Shown: positions 1 through 11,480, counted from the stretch's first letter. The stretch is 64,000 nt of DNA from Pyxidicoccus caerfyrddinensis (GCF_010894405.1 NZ_JAAIYA010000006.1:186001-250000); one strand, 5' to 3'. Made by a program: numbers and translations. Notes: generated from the sequence alone by a model not told the origin.

Positions 1-179
1 GTACGAGTGGAACGTGTTTGTGTTCCCTGGGCCCTACCCGAGCGGCGGCGGGTCTGGCTATAGTTGGCGCATGAACCGTGCGTCCTGGGACGCGGAGCTT
101 CCAGGTCGCGCGCCAGAGCGGTCGTCTTGCTCGTCCGACATCCCGCCGGTCCCGGGGCGCAGCAAGCAGGAGATTGAGC

Positions 180-926
180 GTGACGAAGAAAGCACTCTTG
201 TTGGCGGCGGTCCTGGCCGCGGGTTGCGGCGGTGAGGCCAAGAAGGCAATCGAGCAGCGACGCATGGCCGTGGCCCAAAAGCTCGCCAAGGTGACGTCGA
301 TCGCGGACCAGGCTCGGGCGCTGCCGCCGGTGAATGAGGGCTCGCTCACGCTCGGCGCGGCGCCCCTCGTCATGGCCTTCCTCACGACCACGCCGCTGCG
401 CACCGGCACCGTGGTCTATGCCGAGGACCTCGACGACCTCTCGGTTTTCAAGGACGAGCCTCCGCACTACACGATGCGCGTAAGGCAGGCCGAGCTGGTT
501 CAGTCCTGCGGCCAGCTGCTCGACAAGGGCACCTACGGCCTGCAGACCGCCGCCAACGTGCACGCCAACGTCGCCATCGAGTACCTCGATGCCTGCGCCA
601 ACCTCGCCTACGTCTTCGTGCTGCGCACCCGCGAGGTGAAGGGGCGCTCCTTCGAGGGCGACGTCGTCGCCTTCGACCTTGCCGACGGAAAGCCCATCGG
701 TGGCTTCCCCATCTCGTTCACCAGCGAAGGCCGCCGCGACCAGGTGCGCAACACCACGACGAGCGTGAGCACGCAACGGGTGGGCGGCCGCAACCGCACC
801 ACGGTCACGAAGACGACCACGACCTCCACGGTGGACGCCGATCGCGATCAGCTGCGCAGCGACCTCGATGGCGAGATCGAGGCCGCTATCGTGAAGCTCG
901 CTCCGGCGGGAAAGTGGCTCGACTGA
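180..926 (+). CDS. Putative lipoprotein of unknown function
   Basis: The 248-residue product opens with a lipoprotein signal: a basic start, a hydrophobic core and a lipobox LAAGC with the lipidated Cys near residue 18. I chose the GTG at 180 because AGGAG lies about 8 bases upstream and this start puts the signal peptide at the N-terminus; the frame is open further upstream. The mature part is hydrophilic. A Thr/Arg-rich stretch at about residues 185-220 has runs such as TKTTTTSTVDAD and is probably flexible. No enzyme motif was recognised. It is probably an envelope lipoprotein. It stands alone, followed by a recombinase remnant, so the context gives no function. Confidence 0.7.
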   Translation: MTKKALLLAAVLAAGCGGEAKKAIEQRRMAVAQKLAKVTSIADQARALPPVNEGSLTLGAAPLVMAFLTTTPLRTGTVVYAEDLDDLSVFKDEPPHYTMRVRQAELVQSCGQLLDKGTYGLQTAANVHANVAIEYLDACANLAYVFVLRTREVKGRSFEGDVVAFDLADGKPIGGFPISFTSEGRRDQVRNTTTSVSTQRVGGRNRTTVTKTTTTSTVDADRDQLRSDLDGEIEAAIVKLAPAGKWLD

Positions 927-1002
927 ACCAAGGTGGCCCGTGGACTGGTAGCGGGCCTGGAGCGTGATGGTGAAGCCGAGGCGGTGGGGGAGTTGAAGCC
1001 TC

Positions 1003-1449
1003 GTGCCGTCGGCGCAGGTTGGGTGGATTCCCCCCGTGGCCAAGGGCACGCTTTCAGGGGCGCAGAGGAAGCGAGAACAACAACAAGCACTCCAGCGTCG
1101 TCACCAAGCGGCCTGGCACGACCTGCGGCACACCTACGGCAGCCACCTCGCCATGAGGGGCGTCCCGCTCAAGGTCATCCAGGAGCTGATGGGCCACGCC
1201 ACCATCGAAATGACCATGCGTTACGCCCACCTCGCGCCGGAGGCCCGGGAGAGCGCGGTGCAGCAGCTCGACCGGCCGGAGCATCAGGGTCGGGTCATGA
1301 TTGGAGCATCTCTGATGCATCATTTCGGGGGGGAGAGGTGGCGCCGGAGAAGACGGGGCCACCGTGGACACCGGGCAGGCTTTCGAGCCTGGGACTTCAC
1401 TGAGTCTCCCCGGACACCGAAGTGCCGCATATCCTGCCGGCCATGCTGA
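1003..1449 (+). pseudogene. Tyrosine recombinase (phage-type integrase) C-terminal remnant
   Basis: Only about 1111-1250 resembles a protein family. It holds the end of the catalytic domain of a tyrosine recombinase: WHDLRHTYGSHLAMRG (His and Arg of box II), then LMGH and the nucleophile Tyr in MTMRYAHLAPE. The N-terminal SAM-like domain and the first catalytic Arg are missing, and the frame runs on into unrelated Arg-rich sequence that overlaps the next gene. It is best read as a decayed integrase left by a mobile element. The stretch 927-1442 contains nothing else that I can support. I saw no matching att repeat or tRNA gene. Confidence 0.6.
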
Positions 1450-2030
1450 CCGGACGTCCCCCCGCTGCTTCCTACGTACTCATCGACGCCGAGAACATCG
1501 ACTGGGCCGTGTCCAACGTGGTGGGCCGCAAGCCCGAGCCCCAGGACCGCGTGCAGTTCGACCGGCTGGTGTCCTTCTGTGAAACCAACTTCCCGGCGCC
1601 GGTGCGCTGCGTGGTGGTGCTCAACGCGCGCGGCGAGCAACTGCCGGATGTGATGATTGGCTTCGTGCGGGCGCTGAAGTCCGCCGGGTGCGAGGTGGCG
1701 CTGCTGTACGGGCGGCCGGACCAGAAGGTGGTGGACCTGGGCATCCTCAAGCTGCTGGAGAACATCCGCACGCAGCGGCCGGGCGCGGCGGTGGTGCTCG
1801 CCAGCCATGATGGGGCGGACTTCGCGGAGGCCCTCAAGCCGATGCTGGCGGAGAAGCGACAGGTGGCGGTGCTGGGCCTGCGCGAGTACGTGAGCCAGAA
1901 GTTCCGGGAGCTCGTCCCCTCCGGGTTGAAGATCCTGGACCTGGAGATGAACGCCCGCGTGTTCCAGCGGCCCCTGCCGCGCATGCTCCCCGTCAACGTG
2001 GACGAGTTCGACGCGACGATCTTCCTGTAG
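1443..2030 (+). CDS. NYN (PIN-like) domain protein
   Basis: The 195-residue product is a single NYN/PIN-fold domain. An N-terminal beta strand ends in the acidic motif LIDAENID, a middle segment reads KVVDLGILKLLENI, and ASHDGADF follows, giving the spread acidic residues expected of a metal-dependent RNase active site. NYN proteins are RNA nucleases or RNA-binding proteins; the substrate here is unknown. There is no signal peptide, so it should be cytoplasmic. The start is uncertain: ATG at 1443 or GTG at 1422, neither with a clear Shine-Dalgarno. It stands alone between the integrase remnant and the hybrid kinase. Confidence 0.75.
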   Translation: MLTGRPPAASYVLIDAENIDWAVSNVVGRKPEPQDRVQFDRLVSFCETNFPAPVRCVVVLNARGEQLPDVMIGFVRALKSAGCEVALLYGRPDQKVVDLGILKLLENIRTQRPGAAVVLASHDGADFAEALKPMLAEKRQVAVLGLREYVSQKFRELVPSGLKILDLEMNARVFQRPLPRMLPVNVDEFDATIFL

Positions 2031-2275
2031 GCCGGGGCTTCGGGCCGCCTGCCTGGAAGGAGGGCTCCAGCTCCAGGAAGTGTGCGCGAGGGAACAGCCC
2101 CGCGCCCGGTGCCAGCCGGGACGGGGGTGTTCCTGGTAGGGAGGCCTCCTGCGTCTCCCTCCCCGCAAGGCGCGCTCTTCATGACAGGTGTACACCAGTA
2201 TCCCGAGTGCGGATGGCACGTCCGCACGGTGCGTGCAGTCCAGGGCCCCAGCTCCCGCGATGAGTGGGGGCGGCC

Positions 2276-3211
2276 ATGAGTCCGGCCACGCAGGAGGCAG
2301 CGGCTTCGCGCGCCTCCCGGTTCGGTCCGCCGCTGCCTCCGGCGACCTTCGCGGGCTTCGTGGTGGCGGCGCTGGCGGTGCTGCTCATCGCTGTCCTGTC
2401 CTACAACTCGCTCCAGACGAACGCCGAGACGGGGGCCCTGGTCCGCCACACCCTGGAGGTGGCCGAGCGGCTGGAGGCGCTGCTGTCCACGCTGAAGGAC
2501 GCGGAGACGGGCCAGCGCGGCTACCTGCTGACGGGCGAGGACTCCTACCTGGGGCCCTACGCCGATGCCAGCCGCGGGCTCGAGGAGCACTTCACCCGGC
2601 TGCGGGCGCTGCTGGACGACAACCCGAATCAGGTCCAGCGGCTGGGGGAGCTGAAGGCGCTCGTCACCGACAAGATGACGGAGCTGCGGCGGACCATCGA
2701 CCTGCGGCAGGGCGGACAGACCGAGGCCGCGCTCACCGTGGTCCGCACCGACCAGGGCATGGTGCTGATGAACCGCATCCGGGCCCTCATCCAGCAGATG
2801 CAGGGCGAGGAGCGGCGGCTCCTGGAGACGCGCAGCGGCGACTTCCAGCGCTCGGCCACCATGTCCCTGGCCGTCACCTGGCTGGGCTCCGCGCTGCTGC
2901 TCGTGCTCATCACCATCTCCGGGTACATGACCTCGCGCGACTTCCGGGCGCGCTCCCTCCACGCGTGGCTCCAGCAGGGCCAGACGCTGCTGTCCCTGCG
3001 GATGCAGGGCGACCAGCGCCTGGAGCAGCTCGGCGACAACGTGCTGCGCTTCCTCACGGAGTACCTGGATGCGCAGGTGGGCGCCATCTACCTGGTGGAC
3101 GGCGCGCAGCGCTTCCGCCGCTTCGCTGGCTACGCGCTGCCCGCCGCCTTCCTCCAGCAGCAGGCCGCCCCGCGCCCGGGGGAGGGGCTCGTCGGCCAGG
3201 CCCTCCAGTAG
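2276..3211 (+). CDS. Hybrid histidine kinase, N-terminal part (CHASE3, truncated GAF), ended by in-frame amber codon
   Basis: This 311-residue frame has a transmembrane segment (about 25-45), an extracytoplasmic CHASE3 domain with the typical DAETGQRGYLLTGEDSYL motif, a second transmembrane segment (about 205-228) and the first half of a GAF domain. It stops at TAG 3209-3211. The same reading frame continues directly after the stop with the rest of the GAF domain, then a complete kinase. This is therefore half of a gene of about 1,170 codons spanning 2276-5788. A single base change (for example GAG to TAG) would explain the break. ATG 2276 was preferred over GTG 2264. If translated alone it would be a membrane sensor without a transmitter. 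Confidence 0.7.
   Translation: MSPATQEAAASRASRFGPPLPPATFAGFVVAALAVLLIAVLSYNSLQTNAETGALVRHTLEVAERLEALLSTLKDAETGQRGYLLTGEDSYLGPYADASRGLEEHFTRLRALLDDNPNQVQRLGELKALVTDKMTELRRTIDLRQGGQTEAALTVVRTDQGMVLMNRIRALIQQMQGEERRLLETRSGDFQRSATMSLAVTWLGSALLLVLITISGYMTSRDFRARSLHAWLQQGQTLLSLRMQGDQRLEQLGDNVLRFLTEYLDAQVGAIYLVDGAQRFRRFAGYALPAAFLQQQAAPRPGEGLVGQALQ
3209..3211 (+). other. In-frame amber stop interrupting a hybrid kinase gene
   Basis: The TAG lies inside a GAF domain. The upstream residues end GLVGQALQ and, in the same frame, the downstream residues start NRTFHLRDVPEGYLPVSSG, which reads as seamless GAF sequence. No insertion or deletion is needed to join the halves. It may be a real nonsense mutation, a strain polymorphism or a base-calling error. 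Confidence 0.85.
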
Positions 3212-3325
3212 AACCGGACCTTCCACCTGCGCGACGTCCCGGAAGGATACCTGCCCGTCAGCTCCGGCCTGGGACAGGGCACCCCGCGCCACCTGCTCGT
3301 CGTCCCGGCGCAGGCGGACGGGAAG

Positions 3326-5788
<2,463 letters not shown>

Positions 5789-5803
5789 GGACGGGTTGAC
5801 GGC

Positions 5804-6622
5804 ATGTCCATCAAGGATGCGGACATCGAGCTGCGGCTCCTGCTCGATGCCATCTACCTGAAGTACCACTACGACTTCCGCGGCTACGCCATGGCGTCGC
5901 TCAAGCGGCGCATGACGCTGGCCGCGAGCCACTTCGACTGCCGCACCCTGTCGCAGCTCCAGGACCGGCTGCTGCACGAGCCGCCCCTCTTCCCGGCGCT
6001 GCTGGACTACCTCACCGTGCAGGTGAGCGAGATGTTCAGGGACCCGTCGTACTTCCGCGCGCTGCGCACGAGCGTCGTCCCCTTCCTGGGGACGTACCCG
6101 TCCCTGAAGGTCTGGGTGGCGGGGTGCAGCACCGGCGAGGAGGTGTACTCGCTGGCCATCCTCCTGCGCGAGGAGGGACTGCTGGAGCGCACGCTCATCT
6201 ACGCGACGGACATCAACACCAACGCGCTGCAGAAGGCGGAGGCCGGCGTCTACCCGGTGGACCGCATCGCCACCTTCACGCAGAACCACGCCGCGTCCGG
6301 CGCACCCACGTCGCTGTCCGACTACTACACGGCGGCCTATGGCAACGCCGTCTTCGACAGGTCCTTGAAGAAGCACATCGTCTTCTCGGACCACAGCCTC
6401 GCCACCGACAGCGTATTCGCGGAGGTGCAGCTGCTGTCCTGCCGCAACGTGCTCATCTACTTCAACAGCGAGCTGCAGGAGCGCGCGCTGGGGCTGTTCA
6501 CCGAGTCGCTGTGCCGCAAGGGGTTCCTGGGCCTGGGTTCCCGCGAGTCCCTGCGCTTCTCCCAACATGCCTCGTCCTTCACGGCGGTCGCCCGCGAGGA
6601 CCGCATCTTCCAGAAGGGGTAG
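5804..6622 (+). CDS. cheR: CheR-type protein-glutamate methyltransferase
   Basis: The 272-residue protein has the CheR layout: a helical N-terminal domain (about 1-80) followed by the SAM-binding domain with motif I VWVAGCSTGEEVYSLAI and the late motif LLSCRNVLIYF. CheR uses S-adenosylmethionine to methylate receptor glutamates. It starts 15 bases after the hybrid kinase and is followed after 6 bases by CheB. No receptor, CheA or CheW is encoded in this unit. Its substrate may therefore be the kinase itself or a remote receptor, which is an inference. Confidence 0.92.
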   Translation: MSIKDADIELRLLLDAIYLKYHYDFRGYAMASLKRRMTLAASHFDCRTLSQLQDRLLHEPPLFPALLDYLTVQVSEMFRDPSYFRALRTSVVPFLGTYPSLKVWVAGCSTGEEVYSLAILLREEGLLERTLIYATDINTNALQKAEAGVYPVDRIATFTQNHAASGAPTSLSDYYTAAYGNAVFDRSLKKHIVFSDHSLATDSVFAEVQLLSCRNVLIYFNSELQERALGLFTESLCRKGFLGLGSRESLRFSQHASSFTAVAREDRIFQKG

Positions 6623-6628
6623 GCCGTC

Positions 6629-7249
6629 GTGGAATCCGACAACGCCTCCGGCCTCCGCCCCGAGTCGCTCCGCGGCCGCATCGACGCCGTGGTGGTGGGC
6701 ACGTCCGCGGGAGGCGTGGAGGCCCTGGGCGTCCTGCTGCCCGCGCTGCCCCGCGGCTTCCGGCCCGCCGTCTTCGTCGTCGTCCACCAGCCCCGCGAGC
6801 GGCGCAGCCTGCTGGCCGACATCTTCGCGCCCCGGTGCGCGCTGCCGGTGTTCGAGGCGCAGGACAAGGAGCCGGTGCGGCCCGGCACCCTCTACTTCGC
6901 GCCGCCGGACTACCACCTGCTGGTGGACCGGGGGCCGAGCCTCGCGCTGTCGGCGGACGAGCCGGTGCACTTCTCCCGGCCCTCCATCGACGTGCTCTTC
7001 GAGTCGGCCGCGGACTTCTACGGCGAGCGCCTGGCGGGCGTCGTGCTCACGGGCGCCAACTCGGACGGGGCGCAGGGGCTGGTCGCGGTGCGCGAGGCGG
7101 GCGGCGTCACGCTGGTGCAGGCGCCCGCCACCGCCCAGGTCCCCACCATGCCGCTGGCGGCGCTGGCGCGCGGCCCGGCTGATTTCGTTCTCTCACTGGA
7201 ACAACTGGCACGCGTGCTCGCGGCCATGGGGGGCGCGCATGTCGGCTGA
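6629..7249 (+). CDS. cheB: CheB-type methylesterase without receiver domain
   Basis: The 206 residues form only the CheB catalytic domain. The Ser of GTSAGGVEAL, the His of VVVHQP and the Asp of LTGANSDGA make the expected triad. It would hydrolyse methylglutamates or deamidate glutamines. The usual N-terminal receiver is absent, so control by direct phosphorylation is not expected; the neighbouring receivers may act instead. The start is GTG at 6629, and the gene overlaps the next one by 11 bases if ATG 7239 is used there. Confidence 0.9.
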   Translation: MESDNASGLRPESLRGRIDAVVVGTSAGGVEALGVLLPALPRGFRPAVFVVVHQPRERRSLLADIFAPRCALPVFEAQDKEPVRPGTLYFAPPDYHLLVDRGPSLALSADEPVHFSRPSIDVLFESAADFYGERLAGVVLTGANSDGAQGLVAVREAGGVTLVQAPATAQVPTMPLAALARGPADFVLSLEQLARVLAAMGGAHVG

Positions 7250-8399
7250 CGCGAGCGTCCCCGGGAAGGAATCCGTGTCCATGACTCCACGGGTGAAGTG
7301 CCTGCTCGTCGATGACCTCGACGAGAACCTCATCGCGCTCGGGGCGCTGCTGCGCCGGGACGACGTGGAGGTGCTCCAGGCGCGCTCGGGCGCCGCCGCG
7401 CTCGAGCTGCTGCTGGGGCATGACGACGTCGCGCTGGCGTTCCTGGACGTGCAGATGCCGGAGATGGATGGCTTCGAGCTGGCGGAGCTGATGCGGGGCA
7501 TGGCGCGCACCCGTCACATCCCCATCATCTTCGTCACCGCGGGCGCCAGCGACCAGCGGCGGCTCTTCAAGGGGTACGACGCGGGCGCGGTGGACTTCCT
7601 CTACAAGCCGCTGGAGCCGCACGTGCTGCGCAACAAGGCGGAGGTCTTCTTCCAGCTCCACCGGCAGAAGCAGCAGCTGGCGCACCAGCTCCGGGAGCTG
7701 ACCGAGACGCTGCGGCTCAACGAGATGTTCACCGCGGTGCTCGGGCACGACTTGCGCAACCCGCTGAGCGCCATCCTCACCGCGGCGGACCTGCTGCAGC
7801 GCCGCTCCGAGGACGAGGCCGTCCGCCGGAGCGCGGGCCGGATGCTGGCCAGCGGCAAGCGGATGGGGCGGATGATTGAGGACGTGCTCGACCTGGCGCG
7901 GGCGCGGCTGGCGGGTGGCATCCCCCTGCGGCGCGGGGAGACGGACTTCGGGCAGCTCGTCCTGCGCATGGTGCAGGAGCACCAGACCTCCTTCCCGCAG
8001 CACCCCATCGACGTGCGGCAGGAGGGCAACCTGATGGGCGACTGGGACGCGGACCGGCTGGCGCAGGTGGCGTCGAACCTCATCGGCAATGCGCTCCAGC
8101 ACGGCGACGCCAGCGCGCCCGTCCAGCTGCGGCTGGACGGGACGGACGCGGAGTCGGTGACGTTCACCGTCGCCAACAAGGGCGTCATCCCGAGTGAGCT
8201 GCAGCCCTACCTCTTCGACCCGTTCCGGGGCGGTGCGCAGCAGCGGGGGCGCACGGGAGGGCTGGGGCTGGGGCTCTACATCGTCCAGCAAATCATCCAG
8301 GCCCACCACGGCAGCGTGGACGTGGAGTCGGGGGCGGGGCCGCACACGGTGTTCCGCGTGGTGCTACCCCGCCGGGGCAGCGAGGTCGTCAGGCTCTGA
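7239..8399 (+). CDS. Response regulator-histidine kinase (REC-HisKA-HATPase)
   Basis: The 386-residue product has an N-terminal receiver (about 18-135; acidic pair in LLVDDLDENL, phospho-Asp in LAFLDVQMPEMDG, KPL near its end), then HisKA with His in VLGHDLRNPLSAI, then HATPase with SNLIGNALQHG and GLGLGLYIVQQ. There is no transmembrane segment, so it is a cytosolic kinase probably driven by phosphotransfer to its receiver. It ends the hybrid kinase-cheR-cheB unit. The start is open: ATG 7239 overlaps cheB, while ATG 7281 has an upstream GGAAGGA and begins at MTPRVKCLLVDD. Confidence 0.88.
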   Translation: MSADASVPGKESVSMTPRVKCLLVDDLDENLIALGALLRRDDVEVLQARSGAAALELLLGHDDVALAFLDVQMPEMDGFELAELMRGMARTRHIPIIFVTAGASDQRRLFKGYDAGAVDFLYKPLEPHVLRNKAEVFFQLHRQKQQLAHQLRELTETLRLNEMFTAVLGHDLRNPLSAILTAADLLQRRSEDEAVRRSAGRMLASGKRMGRMIEDVLDLARARLAGGIPLRRGETDFGQLVLRMVQEHQTSFPQHPIDVRQEGNLMGDWDADRLAQVASNLIGNALQHGDASAPVQLRLDGTDAESVTFTVANKGVIPSELQPYLFDPFRGGAQQRGRTGGLGLGLYIVQQIIQAHHGSVDVESGAGPHTVFRVVLPRRGSEVVRL

Positions 8400-8409
8400 G
8401 GCGCGCGGC

Positions 8410-11340
8410 TCATCGGACGGGCGGGGGAAGCTGGAGGGGCGCGTTCCTGCCCACCGCGATGAACGGTGCCCAGTAGTAGGGGTGGGAGTACTTCTTGCGC
8501 ACCTCGCGCATGGCGAGGTGCAGCCCCACCGTGCGTCCCTCGCCGGCCCGCAGGTGGCGGTAGTAGGCCTCCATGAGCAGGCGGGTGCTGGTGTCGTTCA
8601 CCTTCCACAGGCTCATCACCACGGTCTCCGCGCCCGCGATGAAGAAGGCGCGGCGCAGGCCGTAGACGCCCTGGCCGGGCTTCACGTCGCCACGGCCGCT
8701 TTCACACGTGGACATGACGACGAGCTGGGTTCCCGAGAGGTCGAGGCCCGCCACCTCGAGGGCCGTGACGCGTGTGCTGTCGCCCTTGTCGCCGGAGAGG
8801 ATGAGGCTGGAGCGGAGCATCGGGTCGGCGGGGGGCAGGCGCGGAGCACCCCCATGGAGGCCACCGAAGTGGCCCAGGGCCCGCGTGCCGAGCGCCGCGA
8901 CTTCGTCTCCCTCGAAGGTGCCATGGCTGGCGATGTGGAGGACGGCGGGCCCGTGGAGCTGGAGGAGGTGTTGCTTCGTGGCTTCAGGGCCGAGGTAGAG
9001 CCGGGCCCCGGGGAGCTGGCGCTGGATGGCCAGGGCCTCCTCGCGGGTGCCGGGCAGGGACGCCAGGGTCTTCTCGCCAGCGTTCCGCGTGGCGTCGAAG
9101 CTGGGGGCGAAGACGGCCACGGAGCTCGATGGGGGAGCGCTCTGGGGGCGTGGCAGCAGATACCTGCCGGAGGGGACATAGGTGAGCTCGAAGCGGTCCA
9201 TGAGGAAGCGCTGGCCGTCGTGAAGCGCCTCGAAGGACACCTGGCCGAGCTCGCCGTCCGGTGCGAGGACGATGCGCCGGACCTGTCCCAGGTGCGGCAG
9301 CAGCGGCTCGAAGGCCAGCGAGTAGAGGGCGCGCGTCGGGCGCCGGTAGTCGCTGTCGCGCCAGACCATGGCTTCGCGCAGCTTCATGACGGCGCTGTCG
9401 ATGCGGTCCGCGGGGCCGAGGTCGACGGCGCCGATGCTCGCGTCCGGGAAGAGCACCAGGGCGAGATACCGGAGCTGACCGCGAGCCTGGGATGGAGCGC
9501 CGCCCGTCACGCGCGGCGAGTCCAGGTACGTCACCCATTCCACGAGCGCGCTGTTGGAGGGGAGCGCGGCGGCGACGTGGTCGACGAGGTCCGCCGGGGG
9601 CAGCCGTGTGGTGAGTGCGCGCAGAGGCGCGGAGCGCTTCGCGAGCTCCGCTTCGAGCGCGTCTCCCTGGTCCGCGAGGTCCGTCAGTCGCCGCTGGTAC
9701 TCGGCGGGTGACAGCTTGCAGGGTCCTTTGAACGAAAGCCCGGCCCGCTGGCTCCGGAGCTCACGCAGTCGCTCGAAGGCGTCGCGGTCCCCGGGGTCGA
9801 GGCTGTCGTGGATGGCGCGAGAGCGGGCGGCGAGCTCCTCGGCGGAGCGGCCTTTTCGCAGCAGCACGGAGGTGAAGACCAGGCGCTGCACGCTGGCGTC
9901 CGAGGGGTGCTCACGCAGCAGGGCGTGGAGGCGCTCCTCGCTCTCACGGAGGCGCTGGAGGTAGGGGGCGAGGCGCGACTCGGAGAGGAACGGCGCCTCG
10001 CGGCGCAGGAACTCCTCGGAGAGCTCCAGCGCGCGCATGAGCAGCGGCACGGCCTCGGTGAGCCGGTGCTGGGAAATGAGGACCCAGGCGAGGTTGCCGA
10101 GCGTTTGCGCCACATCCGGGTGATTCCTCCCCAGCGCCGTCTCCTGGAGGGCGAGTGCACGGGTGAGCAGCGGCTCCGCCAGGGCGTGGAGCCCCAGCTT
10201 TGAATAGGCGATGGCGAGGTTGGTGAGTGTGCATGCAAGGTCGGGATGCTCCTTGCCGAGCGCGTTCTCCAGGATGGTGAGCGCGCGCAGGTACAGGGGC
10301 CTGGCACGGGCGTACTGCTCCTGGCGTGAATGGATGTTGGCCAGGTTGATGAGCGACCACGCGACGTAGGGATGGTTCTCTCCGAGCACCAGGGTCCGGA
10401 TGCGGAGCGCTCGCAGGTGCAGCGGCTCGGCTCGCGCATCCTGACCCTGGCTGGAATAGAGCCGGGCGAGGTTGGAGAGCGTGTCCGCCAGGTCCGAGGG
10501 ATTCCCACCGCGCGCCGCCTCCTGGAGCTGGAGCGCGCGCGCGTACAGCGACTCGGCGCGCGTGTTCATCCCCTGGTTCGCATGGTGACGGCCCAGCTTG
10601 TTGAGCATTCGCGCCACTTCGGGGTGGTTCTTTCCGTAGGCGGTCTCCTGAAGCTGGAGGGCGCGCTCATACAGAGGCTCGGCCCGCGAATGGAATCCCT
10701 GGCCGGAGTAGACGAGGGCGAGGTTGACGAGCGCGCGCGCCACGTCCGGGTGGTTCGGTCCCAGCGCGGCTTCGAGGATGGGAAGCGCGCGCTGCTGGAG
10801 CGGCTCGGCCAGGGCATACCTGCGCTGGTCGATGTAGAAGACCGCGAGGTTGTCGAGGGCCCTGGCGACCTCGATGGAGCTCGCGCCCTGTGTCGCCTCG
10901 AGGATGGAGAGGGCCCGCGCGAACAGCGGCTCTGCCTGCTCCGCATTCCCCCGGTCATTGTGGAGGATGGCGAGGTGGGTGAGCGTCTGGGCGACCGAGG
11001 GATGGTTCTTCCCCAGCGTGGCTTCCTGGATGGCGAGTGCGCGCTGGAGGTAGGGGCCGGCGCGCTCGGTGTCTCCCATTCTCACGAGCAGGTGGCCCAG
11101 TTGGTCCAGGCTGATGGCCACCTCCGGATGCGCGCCGCCGAGCACCGCCTCTCGCAGCGCGAGCGCGTGCTCACTGCCTGGAATGGCCTCCGCGTACCCT
11201 CCCGCCTCCTCGAGATGCGTGGCCTCGTCGAAGACCGCGCGGGCTTCGAGCAACCTCGCATCCGGCCGTGCCACGACAGTCGCCAGTCCCGCCAGACAGC
11301 ACAGGATGACGACCACCGCCCCTCCGAGCACTCGCCACAT
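8410..11340 (-). CDS. TPR-CHAT domain protein (caspase-like protease fold)
   Basis: The 976-residue product starts with a signal-anchor-like hydrophobic segment (about 5-25). About ten 42-residue tetratricopeptide repeats of kinesin-light-chain type follow (to about 500), with recurring LxRALxIxExxLGxxHPxVA patterns. The C-terminal third is a CHAT domain with His806 in HIASHG and Cys879 in MSTCESG, the expected caspase-like dyad, followed by GVYGLRRAFFIAGA. CHAT proteins are peptidases or signalling scaffolds, some in programmed cell death and phage defence. The gene is tail-to-tail with the receiver kinase, 10 bases apart. An exact 17-bp inverted repeat lies 25 bases ahead of the start. Confidence 0.88.
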   Translation of the reverse strand: MWRVLGGAVVVILCCLAGLATVVARPDARLLEARAVFDEATHLEEAGGYAEAIPGSEHALALREAVLGGAHPEVAISLDQLGHLLVRMGDTERAGPYLQRALAIQEATLGKNHPSVAQTLTHLAILHNDRGNAEQAEPLFARALSILEATQGASSIEVARALDNLAVFYIDQRRYALAEPLQQRALPILEAALGPNHPDVARALVNLALVYSGQGFHSRAEPLYERALQLQETAYGKNHPEVARMLNKLGRHHANQGMNTRAESLYARALQLQEAARGGNPSDLADTLSNLARLYSSQGQDARAEPLHLRALRIRTLVLGENHPYVAWSLINLANIHSRQEQYARARPLYLRALTILENALGKEHPDLACTLTNLAIAYSKLGLHALAEPLLTRALALQETALGRNHPDVAQTLGNLAWVLISQHRLTEAVPLLMRALELSEEFLRREAPFLSESRLAPYLQRLRESEERLHALLREHPSDASVQRLVFTSVLLRKGRSAEELAARSRAIHDSLDPGDRDAFERLRELRSQRAGLSFKGPCKLSPAEYQRRLTDLADQGDALEAELAKRSAPLRALTTRLPPADLVDHVAAALPSNSALVEWVTYLDSPRVTGGAPSQARGQLRYLALVLFPDASIGAVDLGPADRIDSAVMKLREAMVWRDSDYRRPTRALYSLAFEPLLPHLGQVRRIVLAPDGELGQVSFEALHDGQRFLMDRFELTYVPSGRYLLPRPQSAPPSSSVAVFAPSFDATRNAGEKTLASLPGTREEALAIQRQLPGARLYLGPEATKQHLLQLHGPAVLHIASHGTFEGDEVAALGTRALGHFGGLHGGAPRLPPADPMLRSSLILSGDKGDSTRVTALEVAGLDLSGTQLVVMSTCESGRGDVKPGQGVYGLRRAFFIAGAETVVMSLWKVNDTSTRLLMEAYYRHLRAGEGRTVGLHLAMREVRKKYSHPYYWAPFIAVGRNAPLQLPPPVR

Positions 11341-11364
11341 GTTTCACCACTCCGTGAGCCCATG

Positions 11365-11381
11365 GCGGCGCAATGCGCCGC
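11365..11381. promoter_or_regulatory. Exact inverted repeat upstream of the TPR-CHAT gene
   Basis: GCGGCGCA, one central A, and TGCGCCGC form a perfect 8-bp-arm inverted repeat about 25 bases before the ATG at 11340. It could be an operator or a 5-prime leader hairpin. Short GC-rich palindromes are common by chance at this base composition, so confidence is low. Confidence 0.3.
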
Positions 11382-11480
11382 GGGTCATCGCGGGGGCTGG
11401 CTGGCGGTGACCCTGAGGCTGTCTTAAGCCTCGCAGGACGGGGGCGCTGTTACGGAGTTCACACCCCTTTGACAGAGGGC

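Noticed and set aside
1-63. Possible 3-prime end of a gene entering the window
   Set aside because: One frame is open until TAG at 61-63 and another stays open further, but neither short peptide shows recognisable sequence.
927-1002. Possible coding sequence upstream of the integrase remnant
   Set aside because: No frame gives recombinase-like residues before about 1111. The plus-strand frame starting at 933 is Arg/Ala/Gly-rich without homology.
11415-11432. GAGGCT...AGCCTC hairpin in the gap before the ADYC gene
   Set aside because: The arms are only 6 bp with no U-run and unclear orientation to any gene end; it is likely to be chance at this GC content.
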